A DNA stretch of 64,000 bases, taken from Aequorivita todarodis (GTDB lineage: Bacteria; Bacteroidota; Bacteroidia; Flavobacteriales; Flavobacteriaceae). The stretch spans positions 124,001-188,000 of the forward strand of contig NZ_JAQQTG010000002.1 in assembly GCF_028561335.1 (NCBI RefSeq). The letters are read 5' to 3'. The position numbers were made by a program, and so were the translations under genes. The notes under the pieces were generated by a model. The model saw only the letters and a program-made list of their open reading frames with translations. It was not told the origin of the DNA and ran no database searches. How positions within the stretch are numbered: the stretch's first letter is position 1; every line of letters starts with the position of its first letter. Shown here one piece after another: positions 34,734 through 43,068 of the stretch.

Positions 34734-35282
34734 TTGGAACTACTAAATCCGGACCAATGGGTTGAAAATTATGCAGATTATCTTTACAATTACACTATTG
34801 TAAGGGTAAATGACCATATTGTGGCGCAAGACCTTATTTCTGAAACTTTCTTGGCCGGGCTTAAATCGAAAAAAAACTTTAAGGGAGAAGCTTCGGAGCG
34901 CACGTGGCTTATTTCGATCCTAAAGCGAAAAATTATCGATTATTACAGAAAGATCAATTCAAAGAAAGGAAAGGCCGAGGTGCATATTTCATACCGCAAC
35001 GAGGATGCCGAAGGCGATTGGCTGGAAGAAAACGCCGCCGATCCATTCGACAAAACCGCTGAGGACAAAATGGAAAATGAGGAATTGGGGCTCGCTATTT
35101 TGGAGTGTTTGGACAAGCTTCCGAAAAAGCAAGCGACCATTTTCAAAAAGAAAACCATTGAAAATTTTGACACCGAAGCCATTTGTAAAGAATACAATAT
35201 TACGCCGTCTAACCTGTGGGTAATAATTCACCGGGCACGAAAATCAATGGTTGAATGTTTGGAAAAAAATTGGTTCAATTAG
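34734..35282 (+). CDS. ECF RNA polymerase sigma factor
   Basis: A 182-residue ECF sigma factor. Region 2: LYNYTIVRVNDHIVAQDLIS, ETFLAGLKSKKNFKGEASER and TWLISILKRKIIDYYR; region 4 from about residue 125 (LGLAILECLDKLPKKQATIF, EAICKEYNITPSNLWVIIHR). The first codon is TTG; no ATG precedes it in frame. Between the two regions lies an acidic linker (YRNEDAEGDWLEENAADPFD). The next gene, five bases on, encodes a ZAS-type anti-sigma factor, so the pair is a self-contained switch. Regulon unknown. Confidence 0.9.
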   Translation: MELLNPDQWVENYADYLYNYTIVRVNDHIVAQDLISETFLAGLKSKKNFKGEASERTWLISILKRKIIDYYRKINSKKGKAEVHISYRNEDAEGDWLEENAADPFDKTAEDKMENEELGLAILECLDKLPKKQATIFKKKTIENFDTEAICKEYNITPSNLWVIIHRARKSMVECLEKNWFN

Positions 35283-35287
35283 CAGCT

Positions 35288-35536
35288 ATGAAGTTTTTTA
35301 TGAAATGTGACGATGCTGCACACATATGCGACAAAACCCAGTACAAAGAAGCGGGTCTTTTTGACAAATTGATGCTAAAGATACATTTGCTTATGTGCAA
35401 ATTGTGCCGCGGGTATGCAAAGCGCAACGCAAAGCTTACGGAAACCATAAAATCGGCAAATATCAAAACTCTCCACCCGGAGGAAAAACAGCGCCTGAAA
35501 ACACGTCTTCAGCAAGAAGAAAATAATCGGCCCTAA
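35288..35536 (+). CDS. Short ZAS-type anti-sigma factor
   Basis: An 82-residue soluble protein from the ATG at 35288 (an in-frame extension into the sigma gene is rejected). It carries the zinc anti-sigma signature HLLMCKLC (HxxxCxxC, residues about 37-44) and an upstream CDDAAHIC. It has no membrane segment, so sensing would be through the zinc-thiol site itself, as in redox-responsive ZAS proteins. The C terminus (EKQRLKTRLQQEENNRP) is a charged helix. Pairing with the sigma factor just upstream is inferred from the five-base gap and from the motif. Confidence 0.78.
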   Translation: MKFFMKCDDAAHICDKTQYKEAGLFDKLMLKIHLLMCKLCRGYAKRNAKLTETIKSANIKTLHPEEKQRLKTRLQQEENNRP

Positions 35537-35538
35537 TT

Positions 35539-36357
35539 TTAAAACTGTTCAAAGAGCACAAAGAGCAAAAGCCAAATTATGGGCAGTCCTTCCACCCAAA
35601 ACGAAGCAAAATAGCGACTTTGATTGGTTTTGGAGATAACCAGCAACCAGCCCAGCAGCATACAAAAACCCAACAGACTTATAATATAAGCCACTTCAGG
35701 ACTGTCTTTAAAAAACTCCAAGGTCAGACAAACCAGCAAAACAGCCAAGCCCAATAATTTTGTGTTCCGGACGCCAAGCTGTTGTGGCAAAGTTTTAAGG
35801 TTGAGCGAATCATAGGGCACATCGCGAATTTCAAATGGCAGAATGAGCGCCACAACGATCAAGATACGCTGAAAAAAAGTTAAGAGCACATCGCCCGAAA
35901 CAGCTGTTTCCGAAGCTATAAATGGCACGATCACAGTAACGCCGGCCCAAACAAACGCTACTATAAATATCTTTAATCCCGAAAAGTTTCGCAGGTTTTT
36001 ATGCCTCACAAAAGGTACTGCGTAAAAAAAAGTGGCCAGACCAAATCCGGCCGTGACCAAAAGTGTGGTTATGGAAAGTCTGAATGCTATAAGAACAAGC
36101 AAAACAAAGCATATTCCCGAAAAAACCTGAATGGTCTTTAAGGAATTCGTCAAACTGCGGTGGTGCAGTCCCGCTATCTTGGCGTATTTCACAAAATTAT
36201 AGCCCGTTAAAGCGCCCAGAAAAACGAAGGCCCAAAGTTCCTTGGGAATCGTTAAACCGTACTCCAAAACCGAAACCGCCAAGAGTGCCACAACAGCCAA
36301 AGCAACGTGGATGCTACTGTTGATATAAAAAGCAAAAACACGTTTAAAAAACTTCAT
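35539..36357 (-). CDS. UbiA-like prenyltransferase-family membrane protein
   Basis: A 272-residue multi-pass protein from the ATG at 36357 (six upstream codons are dropped as less likely). Eight or nine hydrophobic segments are visible (HVALAVVALLAVSVL, WAFVFLGALTGYNFV, GICFVLLVLIAFRLS, IFIVAFVWAGVTVIV, ILIVVALILPFEIRD, LLGLAVLLVCLTLEF, AYIISLLGFCMLLGWLLVIS). The loops carry YNFVKYAK and LPFEIRDVPYDSL, which stand where UbiA enzymes have NxxxDxxxD, but the full double-Asp signatures are not evident. It is therefore probably a UbiA-superfamily member of uncertain activity. It converges with the anti-sigma gene, two bases away. Confidence 0.7.
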   Translation of the reverse strand: MKFFKRVFAFYINSSIHVALAVVALLAVSVLEYGLTIPKELWAFVFLGALTGYNFVKYAKIAGLHHRSLTNSLKTIQVFSGICFVLLVLIAFRLSITTLLVTAGFGLATFFYAVPFVRHKNLRNFSGLKIFIVAFVWAGVTVIVPFIASETAVSGDVLLTFFQRILIVVALILPFEIRDVPYDSLNLKTLPQQLGVRNTKLLGLAVLLVCLTLEFFKDSPEVAYIISLLGFCMLLGWLLVISKTNQSRYFASFWVEGLPIIWLLLFVLFEQF

Positions 36358-36455
36358 AACATCAAAAATAGCCAAAGTGTTAGTAACCTTTACATTTAGT
36401 TGAAAAAATTAATTTTTCAGGCATTCAAAAGCAAACTATTTTAGGTTAAATATTG

Positions 36456-36463
36456 TAATTTTG
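36456..36463 (+). promoter_or_regulatory. Candidate -7 box of gcvP
   Basis: TAATTTTG fits TAnnTTTG, about 90 bases before the gcvP start. The intervening leader holds the REP-like palindrome at 36531. Confidence 0.45.
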
Positions 36464-36530
36464 CCACCTCTTTGGAAACTATTTAATAATGATGGTTCAC
36501 AGATTAAAAATTGAACAGTAATTAAAAAGA

Positions 36531-36548
36531 TACCCGCCTGCGCGGGCA
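36531..36548. repeat. REP-like palindrome at the gcvP start
   Basis: TACCCGC and GCGGGCA arms (one mismatch) around CTGC. Its last base is the A of an ATG (36548) that could be read as a gcvP start; the more likely start is the ATG at 36554. A sister copy lies inside the M3 gene at 32313. Confidence 0.8.
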
Positions 36549-36553
36549 TGACT

Positions 36554-39418
36554 ATGAACACAGATTCTTTTGCTTTAAGGCATATCGGTCCCCGGGAAAA
36601 CGACCTTCCCGAAATGCTTAAAACCATTGGCGCAAGCTCTATGGACCAACTTATTTACGAAACCGTGCCAGACGATATTCTGCTCAAAAAAGCACTCGAT
36701 CTGGACACCGCGATGAGCGAGCAGGAATACCTTGAGCACATCACCGAACTTTCCACAAAAAACAAGCTTTTCAAAACATATATTGGGTTAGGTTACCACC
36801 AGTCCAACCTGCCTCCCGTAATCCAACGGAATATTTTGGAAAACCCGGGATGGTACACTGCTTACACCCCCTATCAAGCGGAGATTGCACAAGGCAGATT
36901 GGAAGCTTTGCTGAATTTCCAAACCGTAGTTAGTGATTTAACCGGGATGGAGCTTGCAAACGCCTCCCTTTTGGACGAATCAACCGCCGCCGCCGAAGCG
37001 ATGGCACTTCTTTATAACGTGCGTGAAAAAGAAAAAAAACAGAGCAACGCCTCGAAGTTTTTTGTTTCTGAAGAAATACTTCCGCAGACCCTTGCCGTGC
37101 TTGAAACGCGCTCCATTCCGCTTGGAATTGAATTGGTCGTTGGCAAGCACGACGATTTTGACTTTTCCGAAGGGTTTTTTGGAGCTATCCTCCAATATCC
37201 GGGCAGAACGGGCAAAGTTCATAACTATAAAAGCTTCATTGAAAAGGCAAACAACAGCCAAATAAAAGTTGCCGTTGCCGCAGATATTCTAAGTTTAGTG
37301 ATGCTGGAATCACCGGGCCATTTTGGGGTAGATGTGGTTGTGGGAACCACGCAGCGCTTCGGCATTCCATTGGGTTACGGTGGGCCACACGCAGCTTTCT
37401 TCGCAACAAAGGACGAATACAAACGGAGCATTCCGGGAAGAATTATCGGCGTTACCAAAGATACCGACGGCAACCGTGCCTTGCGGATGGCGCTTCAAAC
37501 CCGCGAGCAGCACATTAAACGCGACAAGGCAACTTCAAACATTTGCACTGCCCAGGTTTTATTGGCGGTTATGGCCGGAATGTACGCAGTATATCACGGC
37601 CCGGAAGGCTTGAAATACATTGCTAAAAAAGTACACAACGGCGCTGCTACACTTGCAAATGCTTTGGAGAAATTGGGCTTCGAGCAAATAAACGAAACTT
37701 ATTTTGACACCATCGCCATCAAGACCGATGCTACCAAAATCAAGTTTTTGGCGGAAGCGAAGGAAGTGAATTTCTATTACCCAAATGATGAAACGGTTTC
37801 AATCTCTATCAACGAAACCACTACGGTCAAGGATTTGAACAAAATAGTTGCAATCTTTTCCGAAGCCATTAAAAAGGATTTCCAAAAGATCACAGAACTT
37901 GAAACCGGCAATAAAATCCCAAAGGAAGTTGCCCGTAAGACCGAGTTTCTTCAACAGGAAGTTTTCAACAAATACCACAGCGAAACCGATTTGATGCGCT
38001 ACATCAAAAAACTGGAGCGCAAAGATCTTTCATTGAACCATTCCATGATTTCCTTGGGCTCGTGCACCATGAAACTGAACGCCGCTGCGGAAATGCTTCC
38101 GTTGAGCGACCCGATGTGGGGCAATATACACCCGTTCGTTCCCGTGGAACAAGCGGAAGGCTACCAGATTGTGCTCAAAAAACTGGAAAAACAACTTACC
38201 GAAATTACCGGATTTGCCGGCACATCCCTTCAACCAAATAGCGGTGCACAGGGCGAGTATGCCGGTTTGATGGTTATCCGCGCCTATCACGAATCGCGCG
38301 GCGAGGGCCATAGAAATATCTGTTTGATTCCGGCTTCAGCCCACGGAACAAACCCCGCCAGTGCCGTTATGGCAGGCATGCAGGTGGTCGTTACCAAATC
38401 TACGGAAGAAGGAAATATTGACGTGGAAGACCTTCGCGAAAAAGCCATAAAACACAAGGACAATCTCTCCTGTTTGATGGTTACGTATCCATCAACACAC
38501 GGCGTTTATGAATCTGCCATTCGCGAGATAACCAGTATTATCCACGAAAACGGCGGACAGGTTTATATGGACGGCGCAAATATGAACGCACAGGTTGGTT
38601 TGACCAATCCGGGTGCCATTGGCGCAGACGTTTGCCACTTGAACCTTCACAAAACGTTTGCTATCCCTCACGGCGGCGGCGGTCCGGGCGTGGGGCCTAT
38701 TTGCGTTGCCAAGCAATTGGTGCCGTTTTTACCTTCAAACCCCATTATTGCCACTGGTGGCGAAAAGGCCATCACGGCTATTTCCGCAGCACCCTATGGC
38801 AGCTCGTTGGTTTGCCTGATTAGCTACGCCTATATCTGCATGCTTGGCGTAAATGGCTTGAAAAAAGCAACCCAGTATGCCATTTTGAACGCCAACTACA
38901 TCAAAGAACGCCTGAACGGTCATTACGAAGTACTTTATGCAGGCGAACGCGGCCGCGCAGCCCACGAAATGATCGTGGATTGCCGCCCGTTTAAAGCGAA
39001 GGGAATTGAAGTAACCGACATCGCAAAACGACTGATGGATTACGGTTTCCACGCCCCAACGGTTTCCTTCCCAATTGCGGGAACGTTGATGATCGAGCCT
39101 ACGGAAAGCGAAAGCAAAATTGCCTTGGACCAATTCTGTGATGCGATGATTTCTATCAGAAAGGAAATTGAAGCGGCGGATAAAGACGACCCAAACAACG
39201 TTTTGAAAAATTCGCCACACACCCTGCAAATGCTCACCGCCGACACTTGGGATTTTCCATATAGCAGACAGGAAGCGGCATATCCGATGGAATATATTTC
39301 AGACAATAAATTCTGGCCTTCAATACGCCGGGTAGATGACGCGTATGGCGACAGAAATTTGATTTGTACCTGTAACCCAATTGAGGCTTATATGGAAACG
39401 GCTGAAAGTACGCAGTAA
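36554..39418 (+). CDS. gcvP: Glycine dehydrogenase (decarboxylating), P protein
   Basis: A 954-residue single-chain P protein of the glycine cleavage system, which decarboxylates glycine and passes the aminomethyl group to lipoyl-H protein. The N-terminal domain starts DSFALRHIGPRENDLPEMLK; the C-terminal catalytic half carries LHKTFAIPHGGGGPGVGP with the PLP lysine, TNPASAVMAGMQVV and PNSGAQGEYAGL. The usual start MNTDSF argues for the ATG at 36554; the ATG at 36548 belongs to a REP-like repeat. The C-terminal codons and stop (ESTQ) fall within a GTACGCAGTA repeat block. Other gcv genes are not in the window. Confidence 0.95.
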   Translation: MNTDSFALRHIGPRENDLPEMLKTIGASSMDQLIYETVPDDILLKKALDLDTAMSEQEYLEHITELSTKNKLFKTYIGLGYHQSNLPPVIQRNILENPGWYTAYTPYQAEIAQGRLEALLNFQTVVSDLTGMELANASLLDESTAAAEAMALLYNVREKEKKQSNASKFFVSEEILPQTLAVLETRSIPLGIELVVGKHDDFDFSEGFFGAILQYPGRTGKVHNYKSFIEKANNSQIKVAVAADILSLVMLESPGHFGVDVVVGTTQRFGIPLGYGGPHAAFFATKDEYKRSIPGRIIGVTKDTDGNRALRMALQTREQHIKRDKATSNICTAQVLLAVMAGMYAVYHGPEGLKYIAKKVHNGAATLANALEKLGFEQINETYFDTIAIKTDATKIKFLAEAKEVNFYYPNDETVSISINETTTVKDLNKIVAIFSEAIKKDFQKITELETGNKIPKEVARKTEFLQQEVFNKYHSETDLMRYIKKLERKDLSLNHSMISLGSCTMKLNAAAEMLPLSDPMWGNIHPFVPVEQAEGYQIVLKKLEKQLTEITGFAGTSLQPNSGAQGEYAGLMVIRAYHESRGEGHRNICLIPASAHGTNPASAVMAGMQVVVTKSTEEGNIDVEDLREKAIKHKDNLSCLMVTYPSTHGVYESAIREITSIIHENGGQVYMDGANMNAQVGLTNPGAIGADVCHLNLHKTFAIPHGGGGPGVGPICVAKQLVPFLPSNPIIATGGEKAITAISAAPYGSSLVCLISYAYICMLGVNGLKKATQYAILNANYIKERLNGHYEVLYAGERGRAAHEMIVDCRPFKAKGIEVTDIAKRLMDYGFHAPTVSFPIAGTLMIEPTESESKIALDQFCDAMISIRKEIEAADKDDPNNVLKNSPHTLQMLTADTWDFPYSRQEAAYPMEYISDNKFWPSIRRVDDAYGDRNLICTCNPIEAYMETAESTQ

Positions 39419-39505
39419 GTTAGTACGCAGTAGTCAGTAATTATAATTCGTTCCTAAACTTACTTACGGCTTACTGACTACTGCATACTGAATTACTGAA
39501 TTTTC
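39409..39505. repeat. Inverted ACTGACT-type repeat spacer after gcvP
   Basis: GTACGCAGTAGTCAGTAA (39423-39440) and TTACTGACTACTGCATAC (39471-39488) are reverse complements with one mismatch. An additional AGTACGCAGTAAGTT copy begins inside the last gcvP codons (39409) and supplies its stop. The block nearly fills the gap to the KAS-III gene. Confidence 0.8.
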
Positions 39506-39532
39506 CGTATTTTTAACAAAACTTTTCAATTT

Positions 39533-40591
39533 ATGAATGTCAAAATAACCGGTATAGGCAGTTATATTCCGAGTGAAATTGCAAAGAATGAACAATTCGG
39601 CAACCATCATTTTTACAATGAGGACGGTACCCGTTTTGGCCAAGAAAATGAAACTATTATTGAAAAGTTCAAGGCTATTACCGGAATTGCTGAACGACGC
39701 TATATTCCCAAAAACCTAAGTACTTCAGACATTGCCTCCTTTGCGGCAGAAAATGCTATTAAAAGCGCGGGAGTAGATAAAGAAACGCTTGATTATATTA
39801 TTGTGGCGCATAATTACGGCGATGTAAAACACGGTTCGGTGCAGAGCGATACTGTGCCCAGTATTGCAACCCGCGTAAAGCACAATCTCAAAATCCAGAA
39901 TCCAACCTGTGTGGGCTACGATGTACTCTTCGGCTGTCCAGGCTGGATTGAAGGCATGATTCAGGCGTATGCATTTATAAAGGCAGGCATTGCCAAAAAA
40001 TGTTTGGTCGTAGGTGCCGAAGCCCTTTCCCGGGTTGTTGACCCACACGACCGCGATTCCATGATCTATAGTGATGGCGCAGGCGCGGCGGTGGTGGAAG
40101 CTACTGATGAAGCTGGAGGAATACTCACGCATTTCAGCGCGACCTATGCCTTTGAGGAAGCGCATTTTATCTTTTTTGGCGAAAGCAACAATCTGGAGAA
40201 AAAAGACAACCGCCGTTACATAAAAATGTATGGCAGAAAGATTTATGAATTTGCATTGAACCACGTGCCAGATGCCATGAAAACCTGTCTGGATAAAAGT
40301 GGAATGGACATAGACGAGGTAAAAAAGATCTTTATCCACCAGGCCAACGAAAAGATGGACGAGGCCATCGTAACCCGTTTTTATAAACTTTACGGCAAAA
40401 CCCCTCCCGAAAAAATAATGCCGATGAGTATTGACAAATTAGGCAACAGCAGTGTGGCGACCGTTCCTACGTTATACGACTTGGTGCTAAATGGGGAGCT
40501 AAAGGGCCATTCCATCCAAAAAGGCGATGTTGTTATTTTTGCAAGCGTGGGCGCGGGCATGAATATTAATGCGATTGTTTATAAGGTTTAG
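39533..40591 (+). CDS. Beta-ketoacyl-ACP synthase III family enzyme
   Basis: A 352-residue thiolase-fold condensing enzyme of the FabH/KAS-III family. The catalytic triad is visible: Cys135 in LFGCPGWIEGM, His269 in FIHQANEKMDE and Asn in GNSSVATVPTLYDL (about residue 306). The N terminus MNVKITGIGSYIPSE is typical. It is longer than E. coli FabH (317 residues), as are KAS-III variants used outside primary fatty-acid synthesis. It is not next to fab genes and appears to be a single-gene unit, so whether it starts branched-chain fatty acids or acts in a special lipid path cannot be decided. Confidence 0.9.
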   Translation: MNVKITGIGSYIPSEIAKNEQFGNHHFYNEDGTRFGQENETIIEKFKAITGIAERRYIPKNLSTSDIASFAAENAIKSAGVDKETLDYIIVAHNYGDVKHGSVQSDTVPSIATRVKHNLKIQNPTCVGYDVLFGCPGWIEGMIQAYAFIKAGIAKKCLVVGAEALSRVVDPHDRDSMIYSDGAGAAVVEATDEAGGILTHFSATYAFEEAHFIFFGESNNLEKKDNRRYIKMYGRKIYEFALNHVPDAMKTCLDKSGMDIDEVKKIFIHQANEKMDEAIVTRFYKLYGKTPPEKIMPMSIDKLGNSSVATVPTLYDLVLNGELKGHSIQKGDVVIFASVGAGMNINAIVYKV

Positions 40592-40662
40592 TCCCACTAA
40601 CCCCCCAAAAGGGATTTTAGCAAAACCCAAACCATAGTACTTATAACTTTTTATACATAAAA

Positions 40663-40706
40663 GCTACAACTTTAGGCACTTACAACTTTTCAACTTTAGG
40701 CACTAA
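40663..40706. repeat. CAACTTTAGGCACTTA direct repeat
   Basis: Units ACAACTTTAGGCACTTA and TCAACTTTAGGCACTAA with an intervening ACAACTTTT lie directly before the methyltransferase ATG at 40711. Confidence 0.6.
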
Positions 40707-40710
40707 AAAA

Positions 40711-41247
40711 ATGTACGAAGGCAAGTTTCCGAAAAAAAGATACAAAAAAACCCTTCTTTTCCTTAACGAAGTTGTTTCTAAAGAAGAAAAGATCCTCGAT
40801 TTGGGCGTTGCAAATCCATTCTCTGAAATTCTTACCAAAGAGGGTTTTAATGTAACCAATACAAGCGGCGAAGACCTCGACTTAAACACAACAGTTGTAA
40901 AAACTGGACAATTCGATGTGGTTACGGCCTTTGAAATCTTTGAACATTTGGTTTCTCCTTTTAATGTATTGCAAGATATTCAAGCCAAAAAATTGGTAGC
41001 TTCCGTCCCTTTAAAATTGTGGTTTGCTTCGGCTTATAAAAGCAAAACCGACAAATGGGACCGCCATTACCACGAGTTTGAGGATTGGCAATTTGACTGG
41101 CTTTTGGAAAAAGCCGGTTGGCGAATCGTGAAAAGCGAAAAATTCACCAATCCCGTAAAAAAGATAGGGGCACGGCCAATTCTTCGTAAGATTACCCCGC
41201 GGTATTATTTGGTTTATGCGGAAAGGCAATCTTCTTTTAACCCTTAA
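40711..41247 (+). CDS. Probable SAM-dependent methyltransferase, short
   Basis: A 178-residue cytoplasmic protein with a reduced class I methyltransferase core: EEKILDLGVANPFSEIL is motif I, FDVVTAFEIFEHLVSPFNVL is the motif II/post-II segment with the EIFEHL signature of Methyltransf_11/23-like enzymes, and KKLVASVPLKLWF follows. A C-terminal RILRKI-rich part is basic. It precedes a second methyltransferase by 12 bases and a glycosyltransferase, suggesting surface-glycan or lipid modification. The substrate is not identified. Confidence 0.75.
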   Translation: MYEGKFPKKRYKKTLLFLNEVVSKEEKILDLGVANPFSEILTKEGFNVTNTSGEDLDLNTTVVKTGQFDVVTAFEIFEHLVSPFNVLQDIQAKKLVASVPLKLWFASAYKSKTDKWDRHYHEFEDWQFDWLLEKAGWRIVKSEKFTNPVKKIGARPILRKITPRYYLVYAERQSSFNP

Positions 41248-41259
41248 AAAAATTGATAA

Positions 41260-42048
41260 ATGCATAAAGATTGGATTCTGCTTATCAAGAAATACACCCC
41301 AAAAGAATGGAGGTTTTTCCTTAGAAAATTAAGGCGTGGGGCATTATATATCTCACAAGTATTGTTCGGGTTGAAGATTAAAAAAAAATACTATTGTCCT
41401 ATAAATGAAAAAAATTATAGAACATTTATAAAAGATGGAAAATTATTGCTTTCGCTTCATTTAGGCGCAAGGGAACGCCATCGGTTTATTTGGCATTATC
41501 TCACTACAAGTACCAAATTATTCATAGATGAAGCAAAACTGTTACATATTTCGCCAGAATATTGTTTTTATGAAAAATTAAAAGGGAAGAAGAACCTTCA
41601 ATATTTCCCAGCAGATAAATTTGAGCCCGGCTACGATTATCTTTCCCTAACCAAAGATTTCGATTTATTGGATTCAGAAATACAGACGGAACAATTTGAT
41701 TTTATTATATGCAACCACGTTTTGGAACATATAGTAGATGATACAATTGCGATAACCAATTTGTTCAAACTATTGAAAAAAGACGGGACCGCCATTGTCA
41801 GCGTACCCATTTTAGAGGACGATGCACCTACGTATGAGGATTATTCAATTATTTGCCCCAAAGAACGAAAACTGCATTTCGGGCAATGGGACCATGTGAG
41901 ATATTACGGGACGGATATTAAAAATCGTTTTATAGATGCCGGATTTAATGTAAAAACCGTAAACTCCTTCGATTATTTCAATGAAGTGGGGAGAATACGG
42001 TTCGGTGTCCCCAAAAAGCAATATCTTTTCCATCTAAATAAATCATAG
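41260..42048 (+). CDS. Class I SAM-dependent methyltransferase-like protein
   Basis: A 262-residue protein with an N-terminal basic segment (RFFLRKLRRGALYISQVLFG), a central region in which KLLHISPEYCFYEKL is the motif I region, FDFIICNHVLEHIVDDTIAI the acidic/His signature (NHVLEHI) and GTAIVSVPILEDDAPTYEDY the following strand. This is the pattern of Methyltransf_11/23 proteins found with glycosyltransferases in polysaccharide loci. It follows another short methyltransferase by 12 bases. Base composition is more AT-rich than in the flanking genes. Substrate unknown. Confidence 0.8.
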   Translation: MHKDWILLIKKYTPKEWRFFLRKLRRGALYISQVLFGLKIKKKYYCPINEKNYRTFIKDGKLLLSLHLGARERHRFIWHYLTTSTKLFIDEAKLLHISPEYCFYEKLKGKKNLQYFPADKFEPGYDYLSLTKDFDLLDSEIQTEQFDFIICNHVLEHIVDDTIAITNLFKLLKKDGTAIVSVPILEDDAPTYEDYSIICPKERKLHFGQWDHVRYYGTDIKNRFIDAGFNVKTVNSFDYFNEVGRIRFGVPKKQYLFHLNKS

Positions 42049-42103
42049 CTGAACACGGTTTCCAAAATAGAATTCGAAATCTCGATTTAAGTCCAATTTT
42101 GCC

Positions 42104-42958
42104 TTGAATATCTACATCGTCATCCCCGCCCATAACGAAGAAGCACATCTTTCAAAAACGCTTCAATCCTTGGCGGAACAAACCTTTCTTCCGAAGAAAG
42201 TAGTCGTGGTAAACGATGCCTCTACCGACGGCACCCAAAAAATAATCGATCAGTTTTCAGAAGAACACCCCTTTATTAAAGGGATCTTTTTTGATTCCGA
42301 AAAACTGCACGCGCCGGGAAGCAAAGTAATAAATGCTTTTTACAAAGGTTTTGAAACTGTCAATACAGATTTTGACATTATTTGCAAATTTGATGCAGAC
42401 TTGATCTTCCCAGAAAACTATCTTCAAAAACTTACCGAACACTTTCAAAAGAATCCAACTTTTGGTATGGTAGGTGGCTTTTGTACCGTTGAAAAAAACG
42501 GCCATTGGGTTTTGGAAAATTTGACTGATAAGGACCACATTCGCGGGGCGCTGAAGGCCTATCGCAAAAAATGTTTCGAACAAATAGGCGGGCTAAAAAA
42601 ATCCATGGGCTGGGACACCGTGGACGAACTCGTCGCGCAGTACCACGGGTGGAAAGTAAAGACCGATCCTTCGCTGCACGTAAAGCATTTAAAACCTACG
42701 GGCAAAGTCTATACAAAAGCCTCAAAACACAAACAGGGCGAGGCTTTCTATAAAATGCGCTATGGGTTTTGGCTAACGCTTATGGCTTCGGCAAAACTCG
42801 CTTCCAAAAAAAGAAGTTTTTCATTTTTCGTGGATACGATGAAGGGTTTTTCCAAAGCGAAAAGAGCCAATCAGGAATTTATCGTTTCAGAAAAAGAAGG
42901 CACCTTTATTCGAAAATTGCGTTGGAAAAACATTCGAAGGAAATTGGGGATTGGTTGA
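42104..42958 (+). CDS. Family 2 glycosyltransferase
   Basis: A 284-residue GT-A glycosyltransferase. It starts at a TTG (42104) with MNIYIVIPAHNEEAHLSKTL, followed by VVVNDASTDGTQKII and the DxD motif ICKFDADLIFPENY near residue 90; GWDTVDELVAQYHGW is the acceptor-site ED-type region. No membrane segments are obvious. It follows the two methyltransferases in one direction with a 55-base gap; all three may modify one glycan. The specificity cannot be predicted. Confidence 0.88.
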   Translation: MNIYIVIPAHNEEAHLSKTLQSLAEQTFLPKKVVVVNDASTDGTQKIIDQFSEEHPFIKGIFFDSEKLHAPGSKVINAFYKGFETVNTDFDIICKFDADLIFPENYLQKLTEHFQKNPTFGMVGGFCTVEKNGHWVLENLTDKDHIRGALKAYRKKCFEQIGGLKKSMGWDTVDELVAQYHGWKVKTDPSLHVKHLKPTGKVYTKASKHKQGEAFYKMRYGFWLTLMASAKLASKKRSFSFFVDTMKGFSKAKRANQEFIVSEKEGTFIRKLRWKNIRRKLGIG

Positions 42959-42964
42959 TTCGGG

Positions 42965-42982
42965 TCCCGATAGCTATCGGGA
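42965..42982. repeat. Perfect 18-base dispersed palindrome
   Basis: TCCCGATAGCTATCGGGA is a perfect palindrome right after the glycosyltransferase gene; sister copies at 4478 and 52726. Confidence 0.8.
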
Positions 42983-43037
42983 TTGGAATTTTGAATATAA
43001 CAACATCCCCTTAACACTTCATCCCTTTTATATTCTT

Positions 43038-43045
43038 TATTTTTG
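43038..43045 (+). promoter_or_regulatory. Candidate -7 box of the alkaline phosphatase gene
   Basis: TATTTTTG matches TAnnTTTG, 23 bases before the ATG at 43069. No PHO-box-like direct repeat is evident nearby. Confidence 0.5.
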
Positions 43046-43068
43046 CAGATTAAACTTATATCATCAAA

